Assembly (NCBI GenBank): GCA_945867725.1
Contig: CAMBJI010000025.1
Span: 1 to 12,614, forward strand
Length of the DNA: 12,614 nt
Reading direction: 5' to 3'
DNA from: Bordetella parapertussis
GTDB taxonomy: Bacteria; Pseudomonadota; Gammaproteobacteria; Burkholderiales; Burkholderiaceae_D
Each line of letters starts with the position of its first letter. Within the stretch, counting starts at the first letter, position 1. The notes below the pieces were generated by a model. That model searched no databases. It saw only the letters and a program-made list of their open reading frames with translations, and had not been told where the DNA came from. This document shows positions 1 to 7,255 of this stretch, piece by piece. Both the position numbers and the translations under genes were made by a program.

Positions 1-140
1 GAGATGCCGCTGCGAGAGACAATCCATTCATCCGATGTATCAAGACCTCTGGCCGCCAAAAGCGCTGTCATGTCGTGATTGCTCACGCGCCTTGGGGGCA
101 AACAGCTGCCCGTGCCTACAATGCGAGTGTATTTACTCAT
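1..140 (-). CDS. fabH: 3-oxoacyl-ACP synthase III (FabH), N-terminal fragment
   Basis: FabH condenses acetyl-CoA with malonyl-ACP to start each fatty-acid chain in the cytoplasm. Only the first 46 codons lie in the window; the gene runs off the left edge. The reading begins [20 protein letters not shown] and continues to a [12 protein letters not shown] segment. That matches the FabH N-terminus: an early beta strand with a G-x-G-x-x-x-P turn, then the DEWI-x-x-R-x-G-I signature that precedes the CoA-binding region. The catalytic Cys-His-Asn triad lies outside the window. The ATG at 140 overlaps the plsX stop as ATGA, so translation is probably coupled to plsX. The plsX-fabH order is the common proteobacterial one. 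The identification is by motif and context and is secure despite the short length. Confidence 0.93.
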   Translation of the reverse strand, partial: MSKYTRIVGTGSCLPPRRVSNHDMTALLAARGLDTSDEWIVSRSGI

Positions 141-1201
141 GCCGATTTCTGTTGATTGATCTCTAGAGCGCTGTCTGGCTGAGGCATCAGCTCGGCAATC
201 GAGGTTTCGATACGCGACAGCACATCATGTCGAGCCGCCTCATAAGCACGTCGTATCGCCCATTCGAATCCATACGCGCTTTCGCCGCCATGACTTTTGA
301 ATACCAGGCCACGCAAGCCCAGTAAACTCGCACCATTGTAGCGGGAGGGGTTGAGACGTTGTGAGATTCGTTTGAGTGCCCGCTGTGCAATGAGTGCGCC
401 CAGCATGTTGATCCACCCCTTGCGCAATTCGCTGACCATCACGCCTTTGATCAAGCGCCCCAGACCCTCGGCGGCTTTCAGCGTGACATTACCAACGAAT
501 CCATCGCAGACGACGATATCAGTGGTGCCTTCGAAGATGTCATTGCCTTCAACATTGCCGTAAAAATTAATCAGGCCTTTTGCGTGATCAGCACGCAGCA
601 ACTCGGCCGTTTGCTTGACCAGTTCATTGCCTTTGATATCTTCTTCACCGACATTGAGAAGACCGACGGTGGGTCTTGCGTGACTTTCGACCGCAGAGAC
701 CAGCGCAGAACCCATCAACGCAAACTGATGAAGATGCAGAGGCTCGCAATCAACATTGGCGCCCAGATCGAGGACATACGTGGGGCCGTCTTTCTGGTTG
801 GGCAATATCGTGCAGATAGCGGGGCGATCGACGCCGGGGAGGGTTTTCAATACATAACGCGAGACCGCCATTAGCGCAGCGGTATTACCAGCAGATACAC
901 AGGCTTGCGCTACACCGTCTTTCACCATGGTGACGGCAACTCGCATCGAGGAATCTTTTTTTCGGCGCAATGCGACTTCAAGTGAGTCGTCCATTTCCAC
1001 GACTTCCTCGGCGTGCACCACGGACAGTCTTGGATGTTTGGCAGCACCCAGCTTCTCGAGCTCGGCGCGCACCAATGTCTCACGGCCCACCAGAACCATT
1101 TCAACGTCAGGAACGCTGTTGGCAAATGCGAGTGCAGCGGGAACAGTCACCTTCGGACCGTGGTCACCGCCCATGCAGTCAATGGAGATTTTGATTGTCA
1201 T
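137..1201 (-). CDS. plsX: Phosphate acyltransferase PlsX
   Basis: PlsX is a peripheral membrane enzyme that converts acyl-ACP and phosphate to acyl-phosphate, the acyl donor for glycerol-3-phosphate acylation by PlsY. The 354-residue product has the usual family length. Visible hallmarks are the N-terminal DCMGGDHGP (residues 8-16), a DLGANVDC segment near the middle, [16 protein letters not shown], and a late [16 protein letters not shown] loop. The ATG at 1201 places the family-typical first strand ([12 protein letters not shown]) at the very N-terminus; its Shine-Dalgarno is weak. The 169 bases separating it from rpmF hold no reading frame or clear promoter that I can identify, so it is probably read from the yceD-rpmF transcript. 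The stop overlaps the fabH start by four bases (ATGA). Confidence 0.97.
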   Translation of the reverse strand: MTIKISIDCMGGDHGPKVTVPAALAFANSVPDVEMVLVGRETLVRAELEKLGAAKHPRLSVVHAEEVVEMDDSLEVALRRKKDSSMRVAVTMVKDGVAQACVSAGNTAALMAVSRYVLKTLPGVDRPAICTILPNQKDGPTYVLDLGANVDCEPLHLHQFALMGSALVSAVESHARPTVGLLNVGEEDIKGNELVKQTAELLRADHAKGLINFYGNVEGNDIFEGTTDIVVCDGFVGNVTLKAAEGLGRLIKGVMVSELRKGWINMLGALIAQRALKRISQRLNPSRYNGASLLGLRGLVFKSHGGESAYGFEWAIRRAYEAARHDVLSRIETSIAELMPQPDSALEINQQKSA

Positions 1202-1370
1202 GATCCGGAGTGGGATTTTCTGACCGGATTCGGGTGCGAGTCACTCATTCGAGGACCTGACCTTGTCGATAGGCTTGCACATGAAAAAACGGCGCGAGGC
1301 AAATTCAGAGCGTGTATCAATGTGCTGCTGATCGCGTCGCGCTGGTTTTTATGATTACTGCGTGGACAAA

Positions 1371-1553
1371 TTACTCGTCGTTCTTGGTATTCAAGACCTT
1401 GCGACCACGGTAGTACCCATTCGGGCTGATGTGATGACGGAGATGGGTCTCGCCCGTAGTCGGCTCAACGGCCAGCGGTGGCGATGTTAAAAAGTCATGC
1501 GAACGATGCATGCCGCGCTTGGACGGGGTTTTTTTGTTCTGTTGGACAGCCAT
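1371..1553 (-). CDS. rpmF: 50S ribosomal protein L32
   Basis: This is a 60-residue basic protein of the large ribosomal subunit. It starts [20 protein letters not shown] and ends with the [17 protein letters not shown] block, both diagnostic of L32. It carries no paired CxxC motifs, so it is the zinc-independent type usual in proteobacteria. The start is firm: GGAG lies six bases before the ATG at 1553. It follows yceD by 84 bases and precedes plsX, the standard order. An A/T-rich patch just upstream (about 1580-1592, TTAAAATTTT on the coding strand) could hold an extra promoter, but I find no good -35, so I treat the gene as cotranscribed with yceD. Confidence 0.98.
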   Translation of the reverse strand: MAVQQNKKTPSKRGMHRSHDFLTSPPLAVEPTTGETHLRHHISPNGYYRGRKVLNTKNDE

Positions 1554-1637
1554 GGCTTACTCCTGATTCAATAAGTTCAAAATTTTAACATAGGGTAAGT
1601 CGGTTCCTGCCATATCGCTAAACCGACAATACTGCGA

Positions 1638-2126
1638 CTATTTGAGTTTTTTCAGTACTGCAAAGGGCGATTCCGCCTTTTCCACGCCGGATGTAGGCAC
1701 GTCGCCTGGACATTTCTCATGGCGCGGCGACAAGGGCAAGGCCAGTAATGCCTCATCCTCAACCAGCACCATCAGATCCAGAGATGTCGATCCGACAATA
1801 ACATCCAGGCTCTCATCATCAAGACGCGAATCAATATCTTCAGCATCCGCCTCATCTTTTGCCAGCAACAGCGTCGAGGTGGATGCCATCTGGTGCGCCA
1901 TCGGAGACAAGCAACGCTGACATACCAATTGAATCTGTCCACTGACCTTCAGCAGAAGCTGCGGAGTACCCACTGAATGCCTGCCACCGGCAATCGCCCA
2001 GTCCAGCGTACCGGCCGAACTGACCAGCTCGGCAGAGAGTCTTACAAATTCGGCAACCGGCGCTTGTCCGGATGACTGCTGCTCCTGTTTGCAGAACTCT
2101 AAGCTGTCGACGATCTTGGCGCTCAT
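1638..2126 (-). CDS. yceD: YceD family protein (DUF177), 23S rRNA accumulation factor
   Basis: The 162-residue product belongs to the YceD/DUF177 family, which is linked to 23S rRNA accumulation and is almost always encoded next to rpmF. Seen here are the CQRC pair (residues 69-72), an acidic stretch, the VEDEALLALPLSPRH block (about 122-136) and the C-terminal SPFAVLKKLK; all are family hallmarks. The ATG at 2126 was chosen because it gives MSAKIVDSLEFC and leaves a -10-like TATCAT about 30 bases upstream. The frame stays open to a TTG at 2198, which would add 24 residues (MARPLWESGI...) and has a GGAG upstream. That longer form would put the putative -10 inside the gene, so I consider it less likely. 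First gene of the yceD-rpmF-plsX-fabH cluster. Confidence 0.9.
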   Translation of the reverse strand: MSAKIVDSLEFCKQEQQSSGQAPVAEFVRLSAELVSSAGTLDWAIAGGRHSVGTPQLLLKVSGQIQLVCQRCLSPMAHQMASTSTLLLAKDEADAEDIDSRLDDESLDVIVGSTSLDLMVLVEDEALLALPLSPRHEKCPGDVPTSGVEKAESPFAVLKKLK

Positions 2127-2151
2127 TGCAGCGGAATGCTTCGGAAAACCA

Positions 2152-2162
2152 GCTATGATAGC
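2152..2162. promoter_or_regulatory. Palindromic -10 region between divergent yceD and maf
   Basis: The 11-base palindrome gctatgatagc reads TATGAT (2154-2159) on the plus strand and TATCAT on the minus strand, each matching five of six positions of the sigma-70 -10 consensus. It sits between the divergent yceD and maf starts, about 70 bases before maf and 26 before the yceD ATG. Neither strand has a good -35 at 16-18 bases. That one site drives both genes is an inference from symmetry and position. Confidence 0.4.
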
Positions 2163-2229
2163 AGGGTTTATTCCAGATTCCCATAGTGGTCTGGCCAATT
2201 TATCACTCTCCCCCGCCCATTTGTCCGTA

Positions 2230-2838
2230 ATGCCACCCCAGCACCCTCCCCGACTGATTCTGGCCTCGGGCTCTGCCTACCGGCGAGAGTTGTTGGCCCG
2301 CTTGAGGCTACCTTTTGAGGTGTTGCCACCCGATCTGGACGAGACACCCATCGCCGGCGAGACGCCACCCGATACTGCGCTGCGGCTCTCCCAAGCGAAA
2401 GCCGAAGCGGTAGCCACTCAGGTCGGCCCAGCGCTGGTGATCGGTTCAGATCAAGTGGCAACCCTTGATGGCGAACATATCGGTAAGCCGGGAAACCACG
2501 AACGCGCTCTTGAGCAACTCAAAAAAATGCGTGGCCGAGATGTGATTTTTCACACAGCACTCTGTTTGCTCGACAGCCGACCCCAAGCGGAGCACAGCTT
2601 GCAACTGGCCAATATCCAGACAGTGGTTCGTTTGCGTGATTTGCCGGATACCGAGCTCGATGCCTACCTGAGAATCGAGCAGCCTTATGACTGTGCTGGC
2701 AGCGCAAAAAACGAAGGGCTCGGCATTGCACTCATCGAAAGTATCGACAGCAACGATCCAACGGCGTTAACGGGATTGCCACTGATTGCACTAACGAGCA
2801 TGTTGCGACGTGCTGGCGTCGGTTTTTTTAGTGGCTGA
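2230..2838 (+). CDS. maf: Maf/YceF-type nucleotide pyrophosphatase
   Basis: Maf-fold house-cleaning enzymes hydrolyse non-canonical or modified nucleoside triphosphates to the monophosphate. The 202-residue product shows the family signatures in order: LILASGSAYRRELL (residues 9-22), DETP (37-40), a KA pair, GSDQVATLDG with the presumed catalytic Asp74, GKPGNHERALEQL, and the C-terminal AGSAKNEGLGI and DPTALTGLPL. The GSDQV and AGS-x-K-x-EG versions match the YceF subgroup, which acts on 7-methyl-GTP in E. coli, rather than the dTTP/UTP-specific subgroup. The frame is open from 2089, but the ATG at 2230 puts the conserved strand at residue 9, and the extra residues would overlap yceD. There is no clear Shine-Dalgarno. 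The methyltransferase follows after a 4-base gap. Confidence 0.93.
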   Translation: MPPQHPPRLILASGSAYRRELLARLRLPFEVLPPDLDETPIAGETPPDTALRLSQAKAEAVATQVGPALVIGSDQVATLDGEHIGKPGNHERALEQLKKMRGRDVIFHTALCLLDSRPQAEHSLQLANIQTVVRLRDLPDTELDAYLRIEQPYDCAGSAKNEGLGIALIESIDSNDPTALTGLPLIALTSMLRRAGVGFFSG

Positions 2839-2842
2839 CGCT

Positions 2843-3577
2843 ATGAAAGGCACACTTTTTCTCATCCCTAATGGCCTGGGTGAAGGCGCCCTGGATCAGG
2901 TGCTCACGGCAGATGTCCGAGCAATCACGGCCGATCTGGATTACTTCGTCGCAGAAAACGCAAAAACGGCGCGCGCTTTTTTAAATCAGGTTGCCCTGAC
3001 TCATCCGCTGCGCGTGCGCCTGCAGGATATCGAGATACGCGAGCTCAATGTAAAAACACCCGCATCGGCTCTGCCTGATCTTCTGGCGCCATTGATAGCA
3101 GGACGTAACGGTGGACTGGTGTCAGAGGCTGGCGTGCCGGCGGTCGCTGACCCCGGAGCAGATCTGGTTCGAATTGCGCATGAGCGTGGTATCCGCATAC
3201 GTCCGCTGGTTGGGCCTTCATCCATTCTGCTAGCCTTGATGAGCAGTGGACTGAGCGGACAGAATTTTGCGTTTAATGGCTACTTGCCCACAGATGCCAC
3301 CGAGCGCGCCACCCGTATTCGCCAGCTGGAGCAGCGCTCCAAACAGGAACAGCAAACACAGATTTTTATCGAGACGCCTTACCGCAATGAAGCGTTGCTG
3401 CAGGCGCTAAGCACGCATTGTCAGCCGGGCACGCAAATCTGCATTGCGACGCATCTCACGCTCGAAGACGAGTCTATACAACGCATGTCGGCGCAATCAT
3501 GGAAACGTGAGCTTGCGGAAAACCGTATGCCGGATTTCCGCAAAAAACCCACTGTGTTTCTGATGCTCGCTTCCTGA
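2843..3577 (+). CDS. SAM-dependent methyltransferase, RsmI-like paralogue (tetrapyrrole methylase fold)
   Basis: The 244-residue product has the architecture of RsmI, the 16S rRNA C1402 2'-O-methyltransferase: an N-terminal GTLFLIPNGLG in place of the usual glycine-rich loop, SEAGVPAVADPG (94-105; RsmI-like proteins have SDAG-x-P-x-x-SDPG), PLVGPSS (121-127), GYLP, and an IETPYRN segment matching RsmI's ESPHR region. It departs where RsmI has AEDTR-x-TR: here AENAKTAR (37-44). It is also shorter than RsmI (about 286 residues) and seems to lack part of the C-terminal region. The methyl-donor fold is clear, but the substrate is unknown and it may not be C1402. The ATG at 2843 follows the maf stop by four bases; a GTG at 2831 (VADAMKG) is an alternative that would overlap maf. 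Cotranscription with maf is very likely. Confidence 0.85.
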   Translation: MKGTLFLIPNGLGEGALDQVLTADVRAITADLDYFVAENAKTARAFLNQVALTHPLRVRLQDIEIRELNVKTPASALPDLLAPLIAGRNGGLVSEAGVPAVADPGADLVRIAHERGIRIRPLVGPSSILLALMSSGLSGQNFAFNGYLPTDATERATRIRQLEQRSKQEQQTQIFIETPYRNEALLQALSTHCQPGTQICIATHLTLEDESIQRMSAQSWKRELAENRMPDFRKKPTVFLMLAS

Positions 3578-3604
3578 AACCGCTAGTGCCTAAAGCGCAG
3601 CGCT

Positions 3605-4588
3605 TCAGCGCACCTTGAGGGCTTCGACTGCCAGCACTTTCGCTGCAGATTCACCTACCGCAGCCCCAAATTTTTTCAAGACCCGGTCGGACAGACCTTC
3701 ACGAACGGTGTAGTCAATAATGTCTTCTGCCTTGAGTACATCACGAGCAACACTCTTGACGGAACCAAGACCATCAGCCAGTCCGATCGTAATCGCATGA
3801 CTGCCCGTCCAGAACAGCCCTGAGAAAATCTCGGGTGACTCTTTGAGTCGATTGCCTCGACCCGTGCGCACTGCACGAATGAACTGCTGGTGAATTTCCT
3901 TCAGCATCGTCTGCGTGAATTCGTTATGTTTGGGATTCTCAGCAGAAAAAGGATCAAGCAGTCCCTTGTTTTCACCCGCTGTCATCAGTCTGCGTTCAAT
4001 ACCCAGTTTGTCCATCAATCCCTTGAAGCCGAAACTGCTCATCAGCACACCAATCGATCCGACGATACTCGCCTCACTGACATAAATCTTGTCAGCCGCT
4101 GCTGCAATGTAATAGCAGCCAGAAGCACACATATCCTCCACGACGACATACACCGGTTTTTTGGGATACATTTTTTTCAGTCGCATGATCTCGTCATTAA
4201 CGATCGCGGATTGCACGGGGCTTCCGCCCGGACTGTTCATGCGCAAAATCACACCGACTGACCCGGGATCATTGAAGGCCTCGTTGAGCGCGGGCAGTAT
4301 CGAATTAACGGATGCATTGGCACTGCTTGCATCAATTTCACCATCAATCTCGACGAGGGCAGTATGCCGCGCACTATCCTGCTTTGAGGCTCCCTTGAAA
4401 TCGAACGCAGCCCAGACGGCGAACAGCGCAACCGCGACACCCACGAAGCGGAAAATATTCCGCCAACGCCGGCCGATACGTTGTTCCTTCAGAATTTCCT
4501 GCGCAAGCTTCTCGAGCGCGACATATTGGGGGGGCACTGGAGGCTGGGATGCGGGCTCAGTACCGCTGTCGGTGGTTGGGTCGTTCAT
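3605..4588 (-). CDS. sppA: S49 family signal peptide peptidase (SppA type)
   Basis: This is a membrane-anchored serine protease expected to degrade cleaved signal peptides on the periplasmic face of the inner membrane. The 327-residue product has a cytosolic N-terminus rich in Pro/Gln, one membrane anchor (about residues 44-62), then the S49 domain. Seen are the oxyanion motif RMNSPGGSP (116-124), the nucleophile context CASGCYYIAAAADKIY with Ser156, the SIVGSIGV block, and the general-base context AGENKG with Lys208. The 52-residue Ser-Lys spacing matches the short single-domain SppA of Bacillus (Ser147/Lys199), not the double-length E. coli SppA. It lies 75 bases after the Rieske gene and may share its transcript or have its own weak promoter. 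The Shine-Dalgarno at the ATG (4588) is poor. Confidence 0.93.
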   Translation of the reverse strand: MNDPTTDSGTEPASQPPVPPQYVALEKLAQEILKEQRIGRRWRNIFRFVGVAVALFAVWAAFDFKGASKQDSARHTALVEIDGEIDASSANASVNSILPALNEAFNDPGSVGVILRMNSPGGSPVQSAIVNDEIMRLKKMYPKKPVYVVVEDMCASGCYYIAAAADKIYVSEASIVGSIGVLMSSFGFKGLMDKLGIERRLMTAGENKGLLDPFSAENPKHNEFTQTMLKEIHQQFIRAVRTGRGNRLKESPEIFSGLFWTGSHAITIGLADGLGSVKSVARDVLKAEDIIDYTVREGLSDRVLKKFGAAVGESAAKVLAVEALKVR

Positions 4589-4663
4589 TGCGCGTAGTTA
4601 TCGTTGATTAGTTTAATGAATGAAATTCGGAAAAATCTCTGTCGTTTTTTCAAGGGACTCTAT

Positions 4664-5032
4664 TCATGCGCGAGTTGCACTGATGCTGTCATCCGGTAAC
4701 CAAAAAATCTGATTATCTCGTTCAATCACCTGCAGTGGCTGGAGCTTTCCACCACGGCACGGTCCACCAGCACAATGACCCGTATCCGGTTCATACAGCG
4801 CACCATGGGTTGCACACATCAGGTACAGACCGCTGGACTCGAAGAACTCGCCTTCTGTCCAATCCAACTCCATCGGCACATGCGCGCAACGATTCAGATA
4901 AGCATAAGGCTGTTGACCGTAACGCACTACAAATGCAATCGCATCTTCACCATAAGCAGTCACCGGAAAGCGTATACCTTTGCCACCGTCCGAGAGTGCA
5001 TCAGTCGCGCAGATAAAAATTTCCGTACTCAC
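4664..5032 (-). CDS. Small Rieske-type [2Fe-2S] protein
   Basis: The 122-residue product is essentially a lone Rieske domain. The cluster ligands are visible as C-A-H in NRCAHVPMEL and C-A-T-H in LMCATHGALYEP, separated by 21 residues: two Cys and two His, as in Rieske ferredoxins. A GHCAGGPCRGG loop follows, like the Pro/Gly-rich turn that closes the cluster. There is no signal peptide, membrane segment or oxygenase domain, so it should be a soluble cytoplasmic electron carrier or redox sensor. The GTG at 5032 was chosen because it overlaps the HAD stop as GTGA and has GGAG five bases upstream (5038-5041); a GTG at 5050 would add six residues. Its partner and role are unknown. The position inside the rluC-HAD-sppA block gives no obvious substrate. 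Confidence 0.88.
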   Translation of the reverse strand: MSTEIFICATDALSDGGKGIRFPVTAYGEDAIAFVVRYGQQPYAYLNRCAHVPMELDWTEGEFFESSGLYLMCATHGALYEPDTGHCAGGPCRGGKLQPLQVIERDNQIFWLPDDSISATRA

Positions 5033-5688
5033 GCATGCTCCGTCAACCACTCATGAAGTACTGTCACCGAATCTGCGCCGAACAGCGGACTAAGCGCCTC
5101 AAGCTCATGCGCAGGATGCGCGCCGTAGTGAACGCCGATAGCCGCCGCACCCGCATTGGTGGCCATTTGCAGATCATGTGTGGTGTCGCCGATCATCACG
5201 GTACGTTTCATATCTTGCCCGAGCTCGCGCGTAATTTCCTGGAGCATGGCGGGATGCGGCTTGGAGAAAGTCTCATCGGCGCAGCGAGTCGAATCAAACA
5301 CCGACATCAGCCCCGATGTATCGAGTGCACGATTGAGCCCGACCCGACTTTTGCCCGTAGCTACTGCCAAAAAGTATCCCTGCGCTGACAAATCCTGCAG
5401 CATTTCACGAGCGCCATCAAACAGGGTCAGACTTTTGTCTTGAGATAGGTAATGGTAGCGATAGCGTTCGACCACACGCGGATAGGACTTAGGATCCAGA
5501 TCAGGCAAAACCACCCGCATCGCATCTTCGAGCCCAAGACCAATAACGTAAGACGCGGCGCGTTGGTCCGGCACGGCCAACCCGAGATCGCGAGCCGCCG
5601 CCTGAATGCTAGCGACTATCGTCGCCGTACTATCCATGAGGGTACCGTCCCAGTCGAATACGATCAGGTCAAATTTTTTTCTGGGCAT
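5029..5688 (-). CDS. HAD superfamily hydrolase, Gph/phosphoglycolate phosphatase-like
   Basis: The 219-residue product has all four HAD motifs: I, VFDWDGTLMDS with nucleophile Asp12 and acid/base Asp14; II, VATGKS (about 109-114); III, Lys143 in SKPHP; and IV, GDTTHDLQMA with Asp168 and Asp172. The alpha-helical cap after motif I and the D-x-D-G-T-L-x-D-S form are those of the Gph branch (phosphoglycolate phosphatase and related phosphatases). The exact substrate cannot be read from the sequence. The ATG at 5688 starts MPRKKFDLIVFDWDG, the normal distance to motif I. An ATG at 5760 overlaps the rluC stop as ATGA and would add 24 residues with no recognisable motif; coupling makes it possible. 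The stop overlaps the Rieske start. Confidence 0.92.
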   Translation of the reverse strand: MPRKKFDLIVFDWDGTLMDSTATIVASIQAAARDLGLAVPDQRAASYVIGLGLEDAMRVVLPDLDPKSYPRVVERYRYHYLSQDKSLTLFDGAREMLQDLSAQGYFLAVATGKSRVGLNRALDTSGLMSVFDSTRCADETFSKPHPAMLQEITRELGQDMKRTVMIGDTTHDLQMATNAGAAAIGVHYGAHPAHELEALSPLFGADSVTVLHEWLTEHA

Positions 5689-5756
5689 CGGGGAAGCTCT
5701 TACCAGAGTCCTGCTTTCGATCTGGTTGTAGGGAATCACAAGGTTGACGTTAGCCA

Positions 5757-6764
5757 TCATCCTATCGGTTCAGCTCCGACTACGCCATCAATTCCTATGC
5801 CCTTGAGAAATTGTTGACATTCTTTCGGCAGTCTCGACTCCAGCGAGATGGCATCGCCGGTGGCGGGATGCTCGAATTTGAGCCGAAATGCGTGCAGGAA
5901 CATGCGTTTCAACGCGGGTCTTCCGGGTTCCGCTTTTTGCAACTGCCGATTGAGACCAAAATCACCGTATTTGTCGTCACCCGCGATCGGAAAACCCGAT
6001 GAGGCCAAATGCACCCTGATCTGGTGGGTACGTCCTGTTTTCAGCTCAGCTTCCAGCAAGGCATAATCCGCACACTGACGCACCAGATTGAAGATGGTGT
6101 GCGAGGGCATGCCATCCGACTGAACACGCACCCGGCGCTCACCATCAGGCGTGGTGTATTTGTGAAGAGGCAGACGCACATGCTGGCGGCGATTAGGCCA
6201 GACACCACTGACCATGACCAGATAGCGCTTATCCAGCAGACCGGCCCGAATCTGCTCGTGCAGAGACGTCAGCGCGCTGCGCTTTTTTGCAAGCATGAGG
6301 ATGCCCGATGTTTCGCGGTCCAAGCGGTGAACCAGTTCCAGAAAAGGCGCGTCCGGGCGTGCGGCGCGCAGCTGTTCTATCACCCCGTAACTGACGCCTG
6401 AGCCGCCATGGACCGCGACGCCGGCTGGCTTGTCGATGACCAGCAAATGACTGTCTTCGAAAAGCACGGCAAATTCAGCGCCGGGAACATGTACCGTGCT
6501 TCGCTCCGCAAGGCGCATGGGCGGGACGCGTACCGTATCCCCCTCGACCAGCCGGTATGTCTGCGCTATGCGCCCTTTGTTAACCCGGACCTGCCCGGAA
6601 CGCAGCACCTGATAGATATGGCTTTTCGGAACGCCCTTGCAAATCCTTAGCAAAAAGTTATCGATACGCTGTCCGGCATCGTCCGGCCCTATGCTGAGCA
6701 AGCGAACGCTGGGGCCCTCAGTGGCTCGAGGCAGACTGAGGTCGGGATTCGCGACGGTCGTCAA
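5757..6764 (-). CDS. rluC: 23S rRNA pseudouridine synthase RluC
   Basis: RluC isomerises specific uridines of 23S rRNA (955, 2504 and 2580 in E. coli) to pseudouridine. The product (335 residues with this start) has an N-terminal S4 RNA-binding domain (about residues 25-80, GQRIDNFLLRI to the RVNKGRI turn), then the catalytic domain. The catalytic motif HRLDRETSGILML has Asp149, and the later LKTGRTHQIRVHLA block is typical of the RluA family. The frame is open to a GTG at 6788. The TTG at 6764 is preferred because a perfect GGAGG (6771-6775) lies six bases upstream and none precedes the GTG. The divergent arrangement with rne matches E. coli and supports RluC over RluD. The stop overlaps a possible upstream start of the HAD gene by ATGA. 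Confidence 0.94.
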   Translation of the reverse strand: MTTVANPDLSLPRATEGPSVRLLSIGPDDAGQRIDNFLLRICKGVPKSHIYQVLRSGQVRVNKGRIAQTYRLVEGDTVRVPPMRLAERSTVHVPGAEFAVLFEDSHLLVIDKPAGVAVHGGSGVSYGVIEQLRAARPDAPFLELVHRLDRETSGILMLAKKRSALTSLHEQIRAGLLDKRYLVMVSGVWPNRRQHVRLPLHKYTTPDGERRVRVQSDGMPSHTIFNLVRQCADYALLEAELKTGRTHQIRVHLASSGFPIAGDDKYGDFGLNRQLQKAEPGRPALKRMFLHAFRLKFEHPATGDAISLESRLPKECQQFLKGIGIDGVVGAEPIG

Positions 6765-6770
6765 TTCAAG

Positions 6771-6775
6771 CCTCC
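6771..6775 (-). promoter_or_regulatory. Shine-Dalgarno of rluC deciding a TTG start
   Basis: On the coding strand this is GGAGG, followed by six bases and then TTG (6764). It is the best Shine-Dalgarno sequence in the window and selects a rare start codon over the in-frame GTG at 6788. Confidence 0.75.
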
Positions 6776-6903
6776 GCCCATGGCCCACGGCTGAAGGTCA
6801 GGCGAACCGACTGACAACCATAGAGGGGCCAAGGCGCAGCGCAAGCCGGTCCCGATCATGCTTTTCCTCATGCAAACCTTCCCTAAGTCCTTCATTTTGA
6901 ATA

Positions 6904-6909
6904 TATAAT
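6904..6909 (+). promoter_or_regulatory. Consensus -10 hexamer, probable rne promoter
   Basis: A perfect TATAAT lies in an A/T-rich island (about 6891-6910) within otherwise GC-rich DNA between the divergent rluC and rne. No recognisable -35 occurs at 15-18 bases (around 6881-6886 the sequence is ccctaa), so an activator or another -35 may be needed. Transcription would begin near 6916 and give an rne leader of about 575 bases. The opposite strand reads TATATT at the same place and could serve rluC. Confidence 0.5.
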
Positions 6910-7032
6910 CAGTTCGGCGAAATAGTTTCGCTGGATGTGCTTCAACGAAAAAAGCCATTCTACACAGGGGCGTCTCCATCGGCCTCGCCCGTTTTGCAAA
7001 TTCGATGGAAGAGCTGTGTATGCATTATTCCT

Positions 7033-7074
7033 GCGCCGTCAGGGTCGCACCCTAGATGTGATCGGACAGTGCGC
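7033..7074 (+). other. Leader stem-loop with perfect inner hairpin
   Basis: The inner hairpin is agggt-cgc-accct (7041-7053), a perfect 5-bp stem. An outer helix can form from gcgc (7033-7036) with gcgc (7071-7074) and gtc (7038-7040) with gac (7065-7067). It lies in the putative rne leader. Confidence 0.4.
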
Positions 7075-7120
7075 TGGAATGATGGAACAGTAAGCCTGAT
7101 ATGTAAGGATTAGTCTGGCA

Positions 7121-7142
7121 AGCCGCTCATGGTTGAGAGGCT
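7121..7142 (+). other. Leader stem-loop followed by a T-run
   Basis: AGCCGCTC pairs with GAGAGGCT around the loop atggtt: seven pairs and one G-A mismatch. A run of seven T starts 20 bases later (7162), too far for a normal intrinsic terminator. The unpaired U-rich stretch would be a plausible RNase E or Hfq site in the rne leader. Confidence 0.38.
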
Positions 7143-7228
7143 CGCTGGCAGATGTGACTGATTTTTTTGCCCGACTTGCCCATAAAGATTTGAACCCCCG
7201 ATGACTGAATTCACCGCCCACAAGATCA

Positions 7229-7255
7229 GCAAGCAGCCCACTGCGGCGGGCTTGC
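7229..7255 (+). other. Leader stem-loop
   Basis: GCAAG (7229-7233) pairs with CTTGC (7251-7255), and after a 3-base bulge CCC pairs with GGG (7248-7250), closing a loop of eight bases. It lies in the middle of the putative rne leader. Confidence 0.38.

Noticed and set aside
1202..1370. The rpmF-plsX gap as a possible small RNA or leader
   Set aside because: I find no strong hairpin, T-run, promoter or conserved reading frame in these 169 bases.
3593..3605. A short hairpin AAGCG-CAG-CGCTT between the convergent methyltransferase and sppA genes
   Set aside because: It has only five pairs and no T-run on either side, and it overlaps the sppA stop codon, so I do not call it a terminator.
4589..4663. 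A TTGAAA hexamer upstream of sppA as a -35 element
   Set aside because: No reasonable -10 occurs 16-18 bases downstream, so the promoter cannot be supported.
6761..6979. A 72-codon minus-strand frame overlapping the rluC start
   Set aside because: It overlaps the rluC ribosome binding site and the A/T-rich promoter island, and has no recognisable motif.
7180..7200. A tRNA-like T-arm (GGGGGTTCAAATC on the minus strand)
   Set aside because: The bases after the loop (CTTTA) cannot pair with GGGGG, and no acceptor, anticodon or D arm can be found around it.
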